From assembly GCA_037147175.1 (NCBI GenBank), contig JBAWVS010000007.1:7642-71641 (forward strand): a DNA stretch of 64,000 nt. The letters run 5' to 3'. The DNA comes from a bacterium. GTDB taxonomy: Bacteria; Cyanobacteriota; Vampirovibrionia; Gastranaerophilales; UBA9971. Made by a program: the position numbers and the translations under genes. How positions within the stretch are numbered: the first letter of the stretch is position 1; every line of letters begins with the position of its first letter. The notes under the pieces are model-generated. The model did no database searches. It saw nothing but the letters and a program-made list of their open reading frames with translations, and was not told the DNA's origin. This document shows, piece by piece, positions 1 to 6,324 of this stretch.

Positions 1-1
1 G

Positions 2-673
2 GAAACGATAGGAATGAATACAATTTTCGGAGACGGTTCAAGTCAAGAAGAAGGATTAATGGGAAAACTTCTTGGTGCAGGCAAAAGACTTCTTACGGGC
101 GCAACTCTTTTTATGACAGTTTTTACCAATAACGGACAAGGAAAACAGCACGTTTCTTTTTCTGCTCCGTATCCCGGTAAAATTATTCCAATGGACTTAA
201 ATTTGCTTGACGGAAAAATCGTCTGTCAGAAAGATTCGTTTCTTTGCGCCGCTAAGGGTGTTTCTATAGGGATGGAGTTCACTAAAAGATTGGGTGCAGG
301 TTTCTTTGGGGGAGAAGGTTTTGTTCTTCAAAAACTTGAAGGAGACGGCTTGGTTTTCGTTCATGCCGGAGGAGCGATTATAGAAAAAACATTACAGCCC
401 GGTCAAGTCTTAAGAGTAGATACAGGCTGTATTGTTGCTATGACAAAAGACGTTGACTATGATATCCAAATGGTCAGCGGTATAAAATCAATGCTCTTTG
501 GCGGTGAAGGATTATTCTTTGCTTCATTAAAAGGACCCGGAAAAGTATGGATTCAATCATTACCTTTAAGCAGACTTGCTAACAGACTTTATTCAGCTGC
601 TACAGTAGCAGGAGGAAAAAGCACAGAGCAGGGAAGTGTTCTCGGCAGTTTAGGAAATCTTTTACAGGATTAA
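2..673 (+). CDS. AIM24/TIGR00266-family protein, 5' end cut by the window edge
   Basis: The reading frame is open through the first bases of the window (codons from position 2 read ETIG before the first ATG at 14), so the true start lies outside. AIM24 relatives normally carry about 40-50 more N-terminal residues. What is visible is the family core: a glycine-rich segment 'GKLLGAGKRLLTGATLFM', then a beta-rich repeat with 'GFFGGEGFVLQKLEGDG' and a later 'LFGGEGLFFASLKGPGKVW', typical of the tryptophan RNA-binding attenuator-like (TRAP-like) fold. Bacterial members have no established biochemical role. The C-terminal tail (residues 195-219) is low-complexity Gly/Ser. A cupin gene follows after 22 bp on the same strand and may be co-transcribed. 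The family call is secure; the function is unknown. Confidence 0.85.
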   Translation, partial: ETIGMNTIFGDGSSQEEGLMGKLLGAGKRLLTGATLFMTVFTNNGQGKQHVSFSAPYPGKIIPMDLNLLDGKIVCQKDSFLCAAKGVSIGMEFTKRLGAGFFGGEGFVLQKLEGDGLVFVHAGGAIIEKTLQPGQVLRVDTGCIVAMTKDVDYDIQMVSGIKSMLFGGEGLFFASLKGPGKVWIQSLPLSRLANRLYSAATVAGGKSTEQGSVLGSLGNLLQD

Positions 674-695
674 AATTTATAAACGGAGAAAAATA

Positions 696-968
696 ATGGC
701 AAAAATTCTTGTTAAAAAACTCACTGAAGAAGAATTAAAATCTTTAAATCTTGATAATTGGGGCTCATGGACTTGCGAAGTTTCAAGATTTAACTGGGAA
801 TACTCGGATAAAGAATCCTGTTATCTCTTTGAAGGGGAAGTTGTTGTTGAAACAGATGAAGAAACCGTGGAATTCGCAGCCGGTGATTTTGTTGTCTTTC
901 CGAAAGGTTTAAAATGTATTTGGGATATCAAGAAACCTGTCAGAAAAGTATATAAATTCGGGGATTAA
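696..968 (+). CDS. Small single-domain cupin (DUF861/EutQ-like)
   Basis: A 90-residue protein that is almost entirely one cupin barrel. The signature is 'GSWTCEVSRFNWEYSDKESC' followed by 'FEGEVVVETDEETVEFAAGDFVVFPKG', matching the two cupin motifs of the DUF861 (cupin_3) family. The usual metal-binding histidines are mostly absent, as is common in this subfamily, so catalysis cannot be inferred. GGAG lies about 8 bp before the ATG. It follows the AIM24-family gene by 22 bp, suggesting one operon, and its stop lies 8 bp from the end of the convergent metallophosphoesterase gene, where the accessory island begins. The fold is confident; the substrate is unknown. Confidence 0.8.
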   Translation: MAKILVKKLTEEELKSLNLDNWGSWTCEVSRFNWEYSDKESCYLFEGEVVVETDEETVEFAAGDFVVFPKGLKCIWDIKKPVRKVYKFGD

Positions 969-976
969 CTATTTTA

Positions 977-1768
977 TTACAAGCTATCAGTATCAATTAT
1001 TACTCCATAACTTGAAATATCTTTATTATTTTCGTTGTAATATCCCCAAGGGCAACAAACTACCCTTGTTCCGTACTTTGTAAAATCTACATCGCTATGC
1101 ACATGTCCATGGCACCATAAAACCAGATTGTCATTTTCTTTCATTATCCAATCTAAATTACTTGCAAAAGCGGCACTTAGTCTATCTTCTTTGTATTCTT
1201 CGCTTATGCAGTCTATACTTGGAGCATGATGAGAAACTACTACAATTTTCTTATCAGGATAGCTCTTACAGGTTTTGTTTATAAAATTAACACTCTTTTT
1301 ATGCCATTTTACTGTATCAGTTACGTACAATGTTCTTACTCTATCTTTGTCTTTGACATTCACATATCTAAAATCATTCATTGATTTCCAAGCCATCCTA
1401 GAGCAGTAAATAGGATTACCGAACAAAGAAAAGTCTGTATATAAAGTGCAGCCTATAAAAACAACATCTTCAACAATGTGTATATTGTTTTCTAAAAAAC
1501 GAACATTGCCTTTTTTGAATTTATTTTTTAGATATTTTATTGAATGCTCTTTTGTATCACCTGAATCAAAAGTAACTTGGTTGTATCCCAAATGATTACC
1601 TTCAACAAATATGCCGTTTTTAATATTAGATTTTATCCATTCTTCTGTTGCAAATCGGTCTCCTGATATATCTCCGCAAGCAACGACAAAATCATCACCA
1701 AAGTCAAATTGGTAATTTTTCTTTTTGTTTATATCAGTATGAATATCGGATATTAGTCTAAGCTTCAT
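977..1768 (-). CDS. Calcineurin-like metallophosphoesterase
   Basis: A 263-residue protein with the metallophosphoesterase motifs in order: D8-x-H10 ('LISDIHTD'), GD at 32-33 ('ACGDISGD'), GNH at 57-59 ('VEGNHL'), the His pair in 'VVVSHHAPS' (about 180) and the terminal 'CHGHVH' (220-224). These residues normally bind two metal ions and hydrolyse phosphomonoesters or diesters; the substrate cannot be told. The frame is open 20 codons further upstream, but that extension is the translation of a direct repeat also found at 3200-3301, and the conserved domain starts exactly at the ATG at 1768, so I use that start. It sits at the left end of the accessory island, convergent with the cupin gene. 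Confidence 0.85.
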   Translation of the reverse strand: MKLRLISDIHTDINKKKNYQFDFGDDFVVACGDISGDRFATEEWIKSNIKNGIFVEGNHLGYNQVTFDSGDTKEHSIKYLKNKFKKGNVRFLENNIHIVEDVVFIGCTLYTDFSLFGNPIYCSRMAWKSMNDFRYVNVKDKDRVRTLYVTDTVKWHKKSVNFINKTCKSYPDKKIVVVSHHAPSIDCISEEYKEDRLSAAFASNLDWIMKENDNLVLWCHGHVHSDVDFTKYGTRVVCCPWGYYNENNKDISSYGVIIDTDSL

Positions 1769-1786
1769 GTTTATTTTTCCAAAGTA

Positions 1787-1874
1787 GTCAAAACCGTTTA
1801 TAGCGCAAAGACAAACTGAAAACCACAATTAAAAATAATTCTATAAATATTTTTCAATAATATCTTGTTACTAA
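1787..1874. repeat. Direct repeat A, copy 1 (88 bp)
   Basis: It starts GTCAAAACCGTTTATAGCGC, is identical to copy 2 for 36 bp, lacks about 14 bp in the middle, then is identical again through the end 'CAATAATATCTTGTTACTAA'. Copy 2 is at 3200-3301. The two copies bracket the GIY-YIG-like gene and the orphan AbiEi gene, so they look like the boundaries of a 1.4-kb cassette. Confidence 0.8.
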
Positions 1875-1920
1875 AGATATCTTTTTAGCTGGGTATTCGG
1901 CTATGGAACTTTCAAATTAA

Positions 1921-2247
1921 TTATCTTTCCCCGCAAAGCTTTCCATCTTCAAATTTATCCCTTAAATCTTGCTCAACTTCTTTACGAATGCGAATATCAC
2001 AACCTTTTAGGTACTTAATAGCATAACAAATAGCACCGTTTGCTTTTTTATGCCAATCTTGTTTTCTATCATGGCTAGTAATTCTTGCTTTAATATCTCC
2101 CGATTCACCAATATCAATTGGTTTATAATTACCGTTATGTTTATCATAAACAACATAAACGCCTTGATATGATTCAAGCTCTGATGGGGTCTCAAAATAT
2201 CCCTGAAGTTTGTAATTCGTACCTGATTTACCTTTAATTTCAACCAT
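1921..2247 (-). CDS. GIY-YIG-like small nuclease-fold protein
   Basis: A 108-residue protein whose middle reads 'GVYVVYDKHNGNYKPIDIGE' followed by 'SGDIKARITSHDR', matching the GIY and (Y/D)IG strands and the following Arg-containing helix of GIY-YIG domains. A later Glu in 'RKEVEQDLRDKF' fits the catalytic or structural Glu of the fold. The second strand has DIG rather than YIG, so activity is uncertain. The frame is open 19 codons further upstream, but AGAGG sits 6 bp before the ATG at 2247, and the extension lacks both domain sequence and a ribosome site. It is divergent from the AbiEi-like gene and lies inside the pair of direct repeats A. A part of its 3' end plus its upstream region recurs at 7389-7458. 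Confidence 0.6.
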   Translation of the reverse strand: MVEIKGKSGTNYKLQGYFETPSELESYQGVYVVYDKHNGNYKPIDIGESGDIKARITSHDRKQDWHKKANGAICYAIKYLKGCDIRIRKEVEQDLRDKFEDGKLCGER

Positions 2248-2331
2248 AATGAACCTCTTCCCCTTTCTTGATTTGTTTTTATCAGTGTTAGCTATAAAAA
2301 TCAATATAAAGTCAGTTTAACATACGTTTTC

Positions 2332-2374
2332 ACATCCATGTGGCTAAAGTTTATAGCCAAACGGTCAAAGTTTT
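2332..2374. repeat. Direct repeat C, copy 1 (43 bp)
   Basis: It contains 'CATGTGGCTAAAGTTTATAG' and matches 7416-7458 with four mismatches. It includes a small stem-loop GGCTA-N7-TAGCC. It lies in the divergent promoter region between the GIY-YIG-like and AbiEi-like genes, so it could also be an operator. Confidence 0.65.
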
Positions 2375-2397
2375 TTGGTCTAAAACAAGATTAAAAC

Positions 2398-2425
2398 TTG
2401 AATGGTTTAAAAAAGATGATATAAT
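2398..2425 (+). promoter_or_regulatory. Sigma70-type promoter giving a probably leaderless transcript
   Basis: TTGAAT (2398-2403), a 16-bp spacer and TATAAT (2420-2425). The ATG of the AbiEi-like gene starts at 2432, only 6 bp past the -10 box, so transcription would begin at or next to the start codon. No Shine-Dalgarno sequence is present. Seen by eye only. Confidence 0.5.
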
Positions 2426-2431
2426 TAAACC

Positions 2432-3187
2432 ATGAGTATAGATGTTTCAGCAAAAATAAACCAACTGTTAAAAAAAGCACCTCATAATGTTGTTTTAACG
2501 ACTGCATGGCTCGCAGAACAAGGAATCAGTTCTCAATTAATGGCAAAATATGTAAAATATGACTGGTTTACTTGTATTGCTAAAAGTGCATATATTCGTT
2601 CTGAAGAAAAAGTGACTCTTGAGGGCGGGCTTTTTGCTCTGCAATCACAATTAGGACTTTCTATACATATCGGAGCCACAACGGCTTTGTCTTATCAAAA
2701 TATAAGTCATTTTCTCAAAACTAATAACGAGAAAATTTTGTTTGGAACCAGAAAAGAAACTCTTCCTGTCTGGTTTGAGAAATACTTTTCAAATTTTAAA
2801 ATTATTAAAACTGAGTTTTTGCAAAAAGATGTGGGAATTATTGATTACAATGCAGGTGATAATACTATAAAAATATCTTCAGTTGAAAGAGCAGTATTAG
2901 AAGTTTTATACCTTTGTCCTGATAAAGCCAGTTTAAAAGAATCGTATCAACTTATGGAAATGTTGGTAAATGTTCGACCCGGTCTGATGCAGGAGCTTCT
3001 GGAAAAATGTAATTCTGTTAAGGTTAAACGACTATTTCTTTATATGGCAGAAAAAATAAACCACGACTGGCTTAAATATATAGAAACAGATAAAATAGAT
3101 ATAGGAAAAGGGAAAAGAGTTGTTTCGAAAAATGGAAAGCTTGATAAAAAATATAATATAGTTATAGAAAATCTGGAAGAAATTTAA
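2432..3187 (+). CDS. Orphan AbiEi-type antitoxin/transcriptional regulator (AbiEi_3-like)
   Basis: A 251-residue protein. The N-terminal 90 residues are a winged-helix-like region ('NQLLKKAPHNVVLTTAWLAE', then 'YIRSEEKVTLEGGLFALQSQ' and 'GLSIHIGATTALS') that closely resembles the N-terminal module of AbiEi antitoxins. The C-terminal half, containing 'SVERAVLEVLYLCP', fits the AbiEi C-terminal domain. In type IV AbiE systems AbiEi represses its own promoter and counteracts the nucleotidyltransferase AbiEii. Here no AbiEii follows: the gene ends 12 bp before direct repeat A copy 2, and the next operon already has its own DUF6088 antitoxin. It may be a solitary regulator, an anti-toxin decoy, or half of a broken system. 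Confidence 0.7.
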   Translation: MSIDVSAKINQLLKKAPHNVVLTTAWLAEQGISSQLMAKYVKYDWFTCIAKSAYIRSEEKVTLEGGLFALQSQLGLSIHIGATTALSYQNISHFLKTNNEKILFGTRKETLPVWFEKYFSNFKIIKTEFLQKDVGIIDYNAGDNTIKISSVERAVLEVLYLCPDKASLKESYQLMEMLVNVRPGLMQELLEKCNSVKVKRLFLYMAEKINHDWLKYIETDKIDIGKGKRVVSKNGKLDKKYNIVIENLEEI

Positions 3188-3199
3188 TGTTTGGAAGTC

Positions 3200-3301
3200 G
3201 TCAAAACCGTTTATAGCGCAAAGACAAACTGAAAATCACTACCCGCGTTCAATAATTAAAAATAATTCTATAAATATTTTTCAATAATATCTTGTTACTA
3301 A
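3200..3301. repeat. Direct repeat A, copy 2 (102 bp)
   Basis: The fuller copy of the repeat at 1787-1874. It has an extra internal segment around 'CTACCCGCGTTCAAT'. It starts 12 bp after the stop codon of the AbiEi-like gene. Confidence 0.8.
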
Positions 3302-3340
3302 TCAGTTTAAGTTACAAAGTTCAAGTGCTCAAAAGTATAT

Positions 3341-3364
3341 TTTTCCACTTAGTTTGACATATTT
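3341..3364. repeat. Direct repeat B, copy 1 (24 bp)
   Basis: TTTTCCACTTAGTTTGACAT followed by ATTT. It matches 5155-5178 at 21 of 24 positions. The two copies enclose the complete AbiE-type operon. Confidence 0.6.
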
Positions 3365-3375
3365 TTACACATTGA

Positions 3376-3409
3376 TTTTCCAGAAAAAATATGTTATTTT
3401 TATGGAAAA
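3376..3409. promoter_or_regulatory. Imperfect palindrome in the AbiE operon promoter
   Basis: The left arm TTTTCCAGAAAAAATA and right arm TATTTTTATGGAAAA form a near-perfect inverted repeat ending 16 bp before the ATG at 3425. AbiEi-type antitoxins are known to autorepress by binding inverted repeats in their promoter, so this is a good operator candidate. The ribosome site GGAG lies downstream of it. Confidence 0.5.
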
Positions 3410-3424
3410 ATAGATGGAGTAAAT

Positions 3425-4042
3425 ATGAAAAAAACCGCAAAGAATCTAATAATTTCACGAATTTATGGAAGGGGCAGGGGTTGGGCATTTACCCCAAATG
3501 ATTTTATTAAGGATTTTAAGCGTTGGGAAGTGGATGACTCTCTTGAAGATTTAACAAATGAGAATAAAATTCGCAGAATTATGCGCGGACTTTATGACTA
3601 CCCATTATATAGTGAGATTTTAAATAAGACTGTAGCACCTGATATGGAACAAGTTGCAAATGCTTTGGCGCGCAAGTTCGGTTGGAGAATTCAGCCAACA
3701 GGAGAAACTTCTCTAAATTATTTAAATTTATCAACACAAATAATGGGAAATTACATTTACTTATCGGATGGTCCAAGCAAAAAATATGATATACTCGGGC
3801 AAACTTTAGAATTTAAACATACAACGTTAAAAGAAGCTACTTTGCAGAATAAAATTGCAGCTACAGTTGTTCAAGCAATTAAGGCAACAGGAGAAAGCAA
3901 TATTACTCATGAATTTCTAAATAAACTAAAAGAAAAATTCAGCAATGATGAATGGCAGAAAATCAAAAAGGATAGCGTTAAAGCTCCTATATGGGTTTAT
4001 AATTATATTTCTGAAGTTGCTGCAAAAAAGGAGAATGAATAA
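3425..4042 (+). CDS. DUF6088-family AbiEi-like antitoxin of a type IV toxin-antitoxin pair
   Basis: A 205-residue protein that starts with the hallmark 'RIYGRGRGWAFTPNDFI', continues with 'RIMRGLYDYPLYSEILN' and 'GWRIQPTGETSLNYLNLSTQ', and has 'YIYLSDGPSKKYDILGQTLE'. This is the DUF6088 family, an AbiEi variant with an N-terminal winged helix that is paired with AbiEii nucleotidyltransferases. Its stop codon overlaps the start of the toxin gene by one base (TAATG), so translation is probably coupled. GGAG precedes the ATG, and a palindrome covers the promoter. The operon is framed by direct repeats B, which suggests it moved as a cassette. Confidence 0.82.
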   Translation: MKKTAKNLIISRIYGRGRGWAFTPNDFIKDFKRWEVDDSLEDLTNENKIRRIMRGLYDYPLYSEILNKTVAPDMEQVANALARKFGWRIQPTGETSLNYLNLSTQIMGNYIYLSDGPSKKYDILGQTLEFKHTTLKEATLQNKIAATVVQAIKATGESNITHEFLNKLKEKFSNDEWQKIKKDSVKAPIWVYNYISEVAAKKENE

Positions 4043-5019
4043 TGTTAGAAAAAATTGCGGCGGCGGCATCAGCAGAAAGAAAAGCAATTTTTCTTGAAGC
4101 AGCCTCTATAAAAAATATTAGTGCAGCTATGATTGAAAAAGATTTTTGGGTTTGTTGGACGTTAAATAGACTCTTTTCTGATTCTGAATTACAAAGAACT
4201 CTTTGCTTTAAAGGAGGCACATCTCTTTCAAAAGTCTTTGGAGTAATCGAACGCTTCTCTGAAGATATAGATTTAATTTTGGACTGGAACACTATTACAA
4301 AGGGGAAAGAGGTCATACAGCCATCCAAAAATAAACAAAATAAGAAAAATGAAGAAATTAACGAAGCTGCTCAAAATTATATTTCCACAACTTTAAAAGA
4401 TAAAGTCTCGAAATTAGTTGGCGACATTTGCGCTATAACTGTAGATGAATTTGACAAAAACACTTTACAAATAGAATATCCTAAAGGTATTTCAGATTTA
4501 TACTTGCTGCCGCATATAAAACTTGAAATAGGTCCTCTTGCTGCTTGGACTCCAAATGAAAAACATCCTATAAAACCTTATATTGATAACATAAATAAAA
4601 ATATAAAAATTGCTGATATTATAGTGCCTACGATAATTCTGGAACGCACCTTTTGGGAAAAGGTTACTATTCTGCACAAGGAACATTTTAGAACAGTAGA
4701 AAAGGCTAATCCTGAAAGATATTCGCGTCATTACTATGATTTATACAAAATCGGAAATTCTAAACTTTTTGAAGCTGCATTATCAAGAATAGATTTATTG
4801 GAACAGGTAGTTGAATTCAAAAAAAGATTTTATCCTTGTGCTTGGGCAAGATATGATTTAGCTTTGCAAGGAAGTTTAGAATTATTACCGACAGAAGAAA
4901 ATATTAAATATTTAAAAGATGATTACGAAAAAATGAAAGGAATGATTTTCGGTGAATATCCAAGCTGGGAAGATATTTTAGGGTACTTGAAAGAATTGGA
5001 ACGCAAACTCAACTTATAA
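4042..5019 (+). CDS. AbiEii/AbiGii-family nucleotidyltransferase toxin
   Basis: A 325-residue protein with the AbiEii signature: 'MIEKDFWVCWTLNRLF' (residues 30-45), then the nucleotidyltransferase core 'FKGGTSLSKVFGVIERFSED' continuing into 'IDLIL', where GG-T/S and D75-x-D77 are the nucleotide- and metal-binding residues. 'ERTFWEKVTILHKE' and 'RYSRHYYDLYKI' are the later conserved blocks. Family members transfer nucleotides to RNA substrates (tRNA 3' ends in MenT relatives) and cause reversible growth arrest or phage abortive infection. All catalytic motifs appear intact, so the module is likely functional. It is translationally coupled to the upstream antitoxin. Confidence 0.88.
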   Translation: MLEKIAAAASAERKAIFLEAASIKNISAAMIEKDFWVCWTLNRLFSDSELQRTLCFKGGTSLSKVFGVIERFSEDIDLILDWNTITKGKEVIQPSKNKQNKKNEEINEAAQNYISTTLKDKVSKLVGDICAITVDEFDKNTLQIEYPKGISDLYLLPHIKLEIGPLAAWTPNEKHPIKPYIDNINKNIKIADIIVPTIILERTFWEKVTILHKEHFRTVEKANPERYSRHYYDLYKIGNSKLFEAALSRIDLLEQVVEFKKRFYPCAWARYDLALQGSLELLPTEENIKYLKDDYEKMKGMIFGEYPSWEDILGYLKELERKLNL

Positions 5020-5154
5020 CATTTAAAGAAACTTCTAAAGAGATTAATTGAAAATTGTAAATAATAGTAAAACTTCAAGTAAAATCTTTACACAGCTTTA
5101 TTTGTTTTTATAACAATATAACAACCCTTAACGCTCTTTTGCCGACCTTGCTAT

Positions 5155-5178
5155 TTTTCCACTGAGTCTGACGTATTT
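5155..5178. repeat. Direct repeat B, copy 2 (24 bp)
   Basis: TTTTCCACTGAGTCTGACGT followed by ATTT. It is the partner of 3341-3364, with three mismatches, and lies about 135 bp downstream of the AbiEii stop codon. Confidence 0.6.
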
Positions 5179-5263
5179 ATATATAAACAACAACAAAAAT
5201 TATTTTCAAGATATATGTAAATCAGAGCAAACTATATATAAACAAAACAGGGGTTTCTATACG

Positions 5264-5308
5264 CTCATAACCCAAAGGTCGTTGGTTCAAATCCAGCCCC
5301 CGCAACCA
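5264..5308 (+). other. 3' half of an initiator tRNA(Met): probable attachment-site scar
   Basis: Anticodon loop CTCATAA (anticodon CAT at 5266-5268), anticodon-stem 3' strand beginning CCC (the three G:C pairs of initiator tRNAs), variable AAGGTC, a complete T arm (5281-5297), acceptor strand CCCCGCA, discriminator A and encoded CCA (5306-5308). The sequence 5' of the anticodon loop cannot fold as a D arm or 5' acceptor strand, so only the 3' half is present. Such halves are left when a tyrosine-recombinase element integrates into a tRNA gene. The reverse strand translates to 'RGLDLNQRPLGYE', a well-known false-protein signature from tRNA(Met). Confidence 0.85.
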
Positions 5309-5311
5309 ATC

Positions 5312-5350
5312 ATAACAAGGGTTTCGCCGATTAAGCGAAACCCTTGTTAT
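5312..5350 (+). terminator. Strong intrinsic terminator after the tRNA fragment
   Basis: A perfect 16-bp stem (ATAACAAGGGTTTCGC with its complement) around a 7-base loop CGATTAA, followed by TTGTTTTTG. It begins 4 bp past the encoded CCA, so it is probably the original terminator of the tRNA gene. Confidence 0.85.
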
Positions 5351-5357
5351 TTGTTTT

Positions 5358-5375
5358 TGTCCACATGTTGTCCAC
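5358..5375. repeat. TGTCCAC pair, 11-bp spacing
   Basis: TGTCCAC at 5358-5364 and 5369-5375, exactly 11 bp apart, right after the tRNA-fragment terminator. It is one of five short-motif families with 10-11 bp phasing in this island; possible integrase arm-type sites. Confidence 0.6.
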
Positions 5376-5513
5376 TTGATAACTTTGTAGCCTATAAAAA
5401 TACTAATAAATTTTATATGTTTATTCGGTAAATGAAAAGGCGGAAGCGAAAGCAAAAATCAAGTATAGTGTGCCTTTTGGGCATGTTTTAAGGTCTGAGA
5501 TGACTTTCCATTA

Positions 5514-5649
5514 TTTACCAATACTTACCAGCCTTTACCGTTTTGTTACCGCTTTTTTTGAAAAATTACCATGCTGGGTTTTAAATATTACTCAAAAGGT
5601 TTATTAAATAAGGGTTTAAGGCATGGCGTATAACGGTAAACATTTACCG
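5514..5649. repeat. TTACC(A/G) motif array with a 16-bp palindrome
   Basis: TTTACCA 5514, CTTACCA 5524, TTTACCG 5534, GTTACCG 5545, ATTACCA 5575, TTTACCG 5643, and an inverted copy CGGTAAA 5634. The first four are 10, 10 and 11 bp apart. The last pair forms the perfect palindrome CGGTAAACATTTACCG (5634-5649). No plausible gene covers this stretch. Confidence 0.6.
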
Positions 5650-5668
5650 CTTTTCATTATAGAGGAAT

Positions 5669-5878
5669 GTCCCATTCGTAACTTGCAAAAAATCGCCGCT
5701 TAAATGAAACGGTGCGGCTCTTGCCCTAGTTTGTCGGTCTGCTTAAAATGTCCGAAATGGGATATTTATGGGACTAGAATGGGAGTAAAATGGGACTTGA
5801 TAATTTTTTTATCTTTCGCCTTTATCCCTAACACATCTATCATACAGGCATATTTTTTGCAGTATAGTAATATCCCAT
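5669..5878. repeat. ATGGGA array, four copies at exactly 11 bp, with inverted copies on both sides
   Basis: ATGGGA occurs at 5757, 5768, 5779 and 5790, each 11 bp from the last. Inverted copies lie at 5669-5675 (GTCCCAT) and 5872-5878 (ATCCCAT). A 71-codon open frame over this region consists largely of the repeat and is not believed. Either phased protein-binding sites (integrase arms) or replication iterons. Confidence 0.65.
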
Positions 5879-6029
5879 TTTTTTGCGGAGGGGGAAGTTT
5901 AGGGAAGTTTGGGTTATGAGCGGGTTTTAGCACCTTAACTTGTTTTAATAAATATTAGCAGTATTTAGTCATACCAAGGTTTTGCAAGGTTCGTTAAATC
6001 CGATTAATATTTATTAAAATACAAAAATA

Positions 6030-6113
6030 TACACCATATCTGCACCAAATATGCACCAGATTTTTAGGTCTAAAAAATGATTATTATTATAAAGTTATAA
6101 AAAACCTGCACCA
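6030..6113. repeat. T(G/A)CACCA array in 11-bp phase
   Basis: TACACCA 6030, TGCACCA 6041, TGCACCA 6052 and TGCACCA 6107. The spacings are 11, 11 and 55 bp, all multiples of 11. The array ends 19 bp before a small gene start at 6133. Confidence 0.65.
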
Positions 6114-6132
6114 AATTTTAAGGAAAAAGAAT

Positions 6133-6294
6133 ATGCCAAGAAAAAAACAAGAACCAAAATTTATTAAAAAATTTTCAGAAGAAGAATGTTTACCTCCCAA
6201 AGAATTTTGGGAAGGATACAATGCTTTGATAAAAGTGCTAGTTCACCATTATAAGGAATATCAAGATATTGGCAATGAAAATACTTACAATTAG
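6133..6294 (+). CDS. Small hypothetical protein, 53 residues
   Basis: ATG at 6133 preceded by AAGGA at 8-bp spacing; it ends TAG at 6292-6294. The protein begins 'MPRKKQEPKFIKKFSEEECL' and continues with 'PPKEFWEGYNALIKVL'. It is basic at the N-terminus, with a helix-forming acidic/aromatic middle. It is not recognised. It lies just downstream of the TGCACCA array, where excisionase or other small regulatory genes of integrative elements are often found, but the sequence itself gives no such evidence. Confidence 0.45.
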   Translation: MPRKKQEPKFIKKFSEEECLPPKEFWEGYNALIKVLVHHYKEYQDIGNENTYN

Positions 6295-6324
6295 GTGTAA
6301 TTAGATATAATTAAAAATTATAAA

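Noticed and set aside
1769-1828. N-terminal extension of the metallophosphoesterase
   Set aside because: The extra codons translate direct repeat A; the domain begins exactly at the internal ATG at 1768.
5222-5455. Minus-strand 77-codon open frame containing RGLDLNQRPLGYE
   Set aside because: It is the reverse translation of a tRNA(Met) fragment and its terminator, a known false-protein pattern.
5704-5919. Plus-strand 71-codon open frame
   Set aside because: It spans the ATGGGA array; its peptide is largely the repeat, has no family resemblance and no ribosome site.
5500-6113. CRISPR array
   Set aside because: The repeated units are only 6-8 bp with 3-5 bp between them; there are no 25-37 bp repeats or spacers, and no cas genes.
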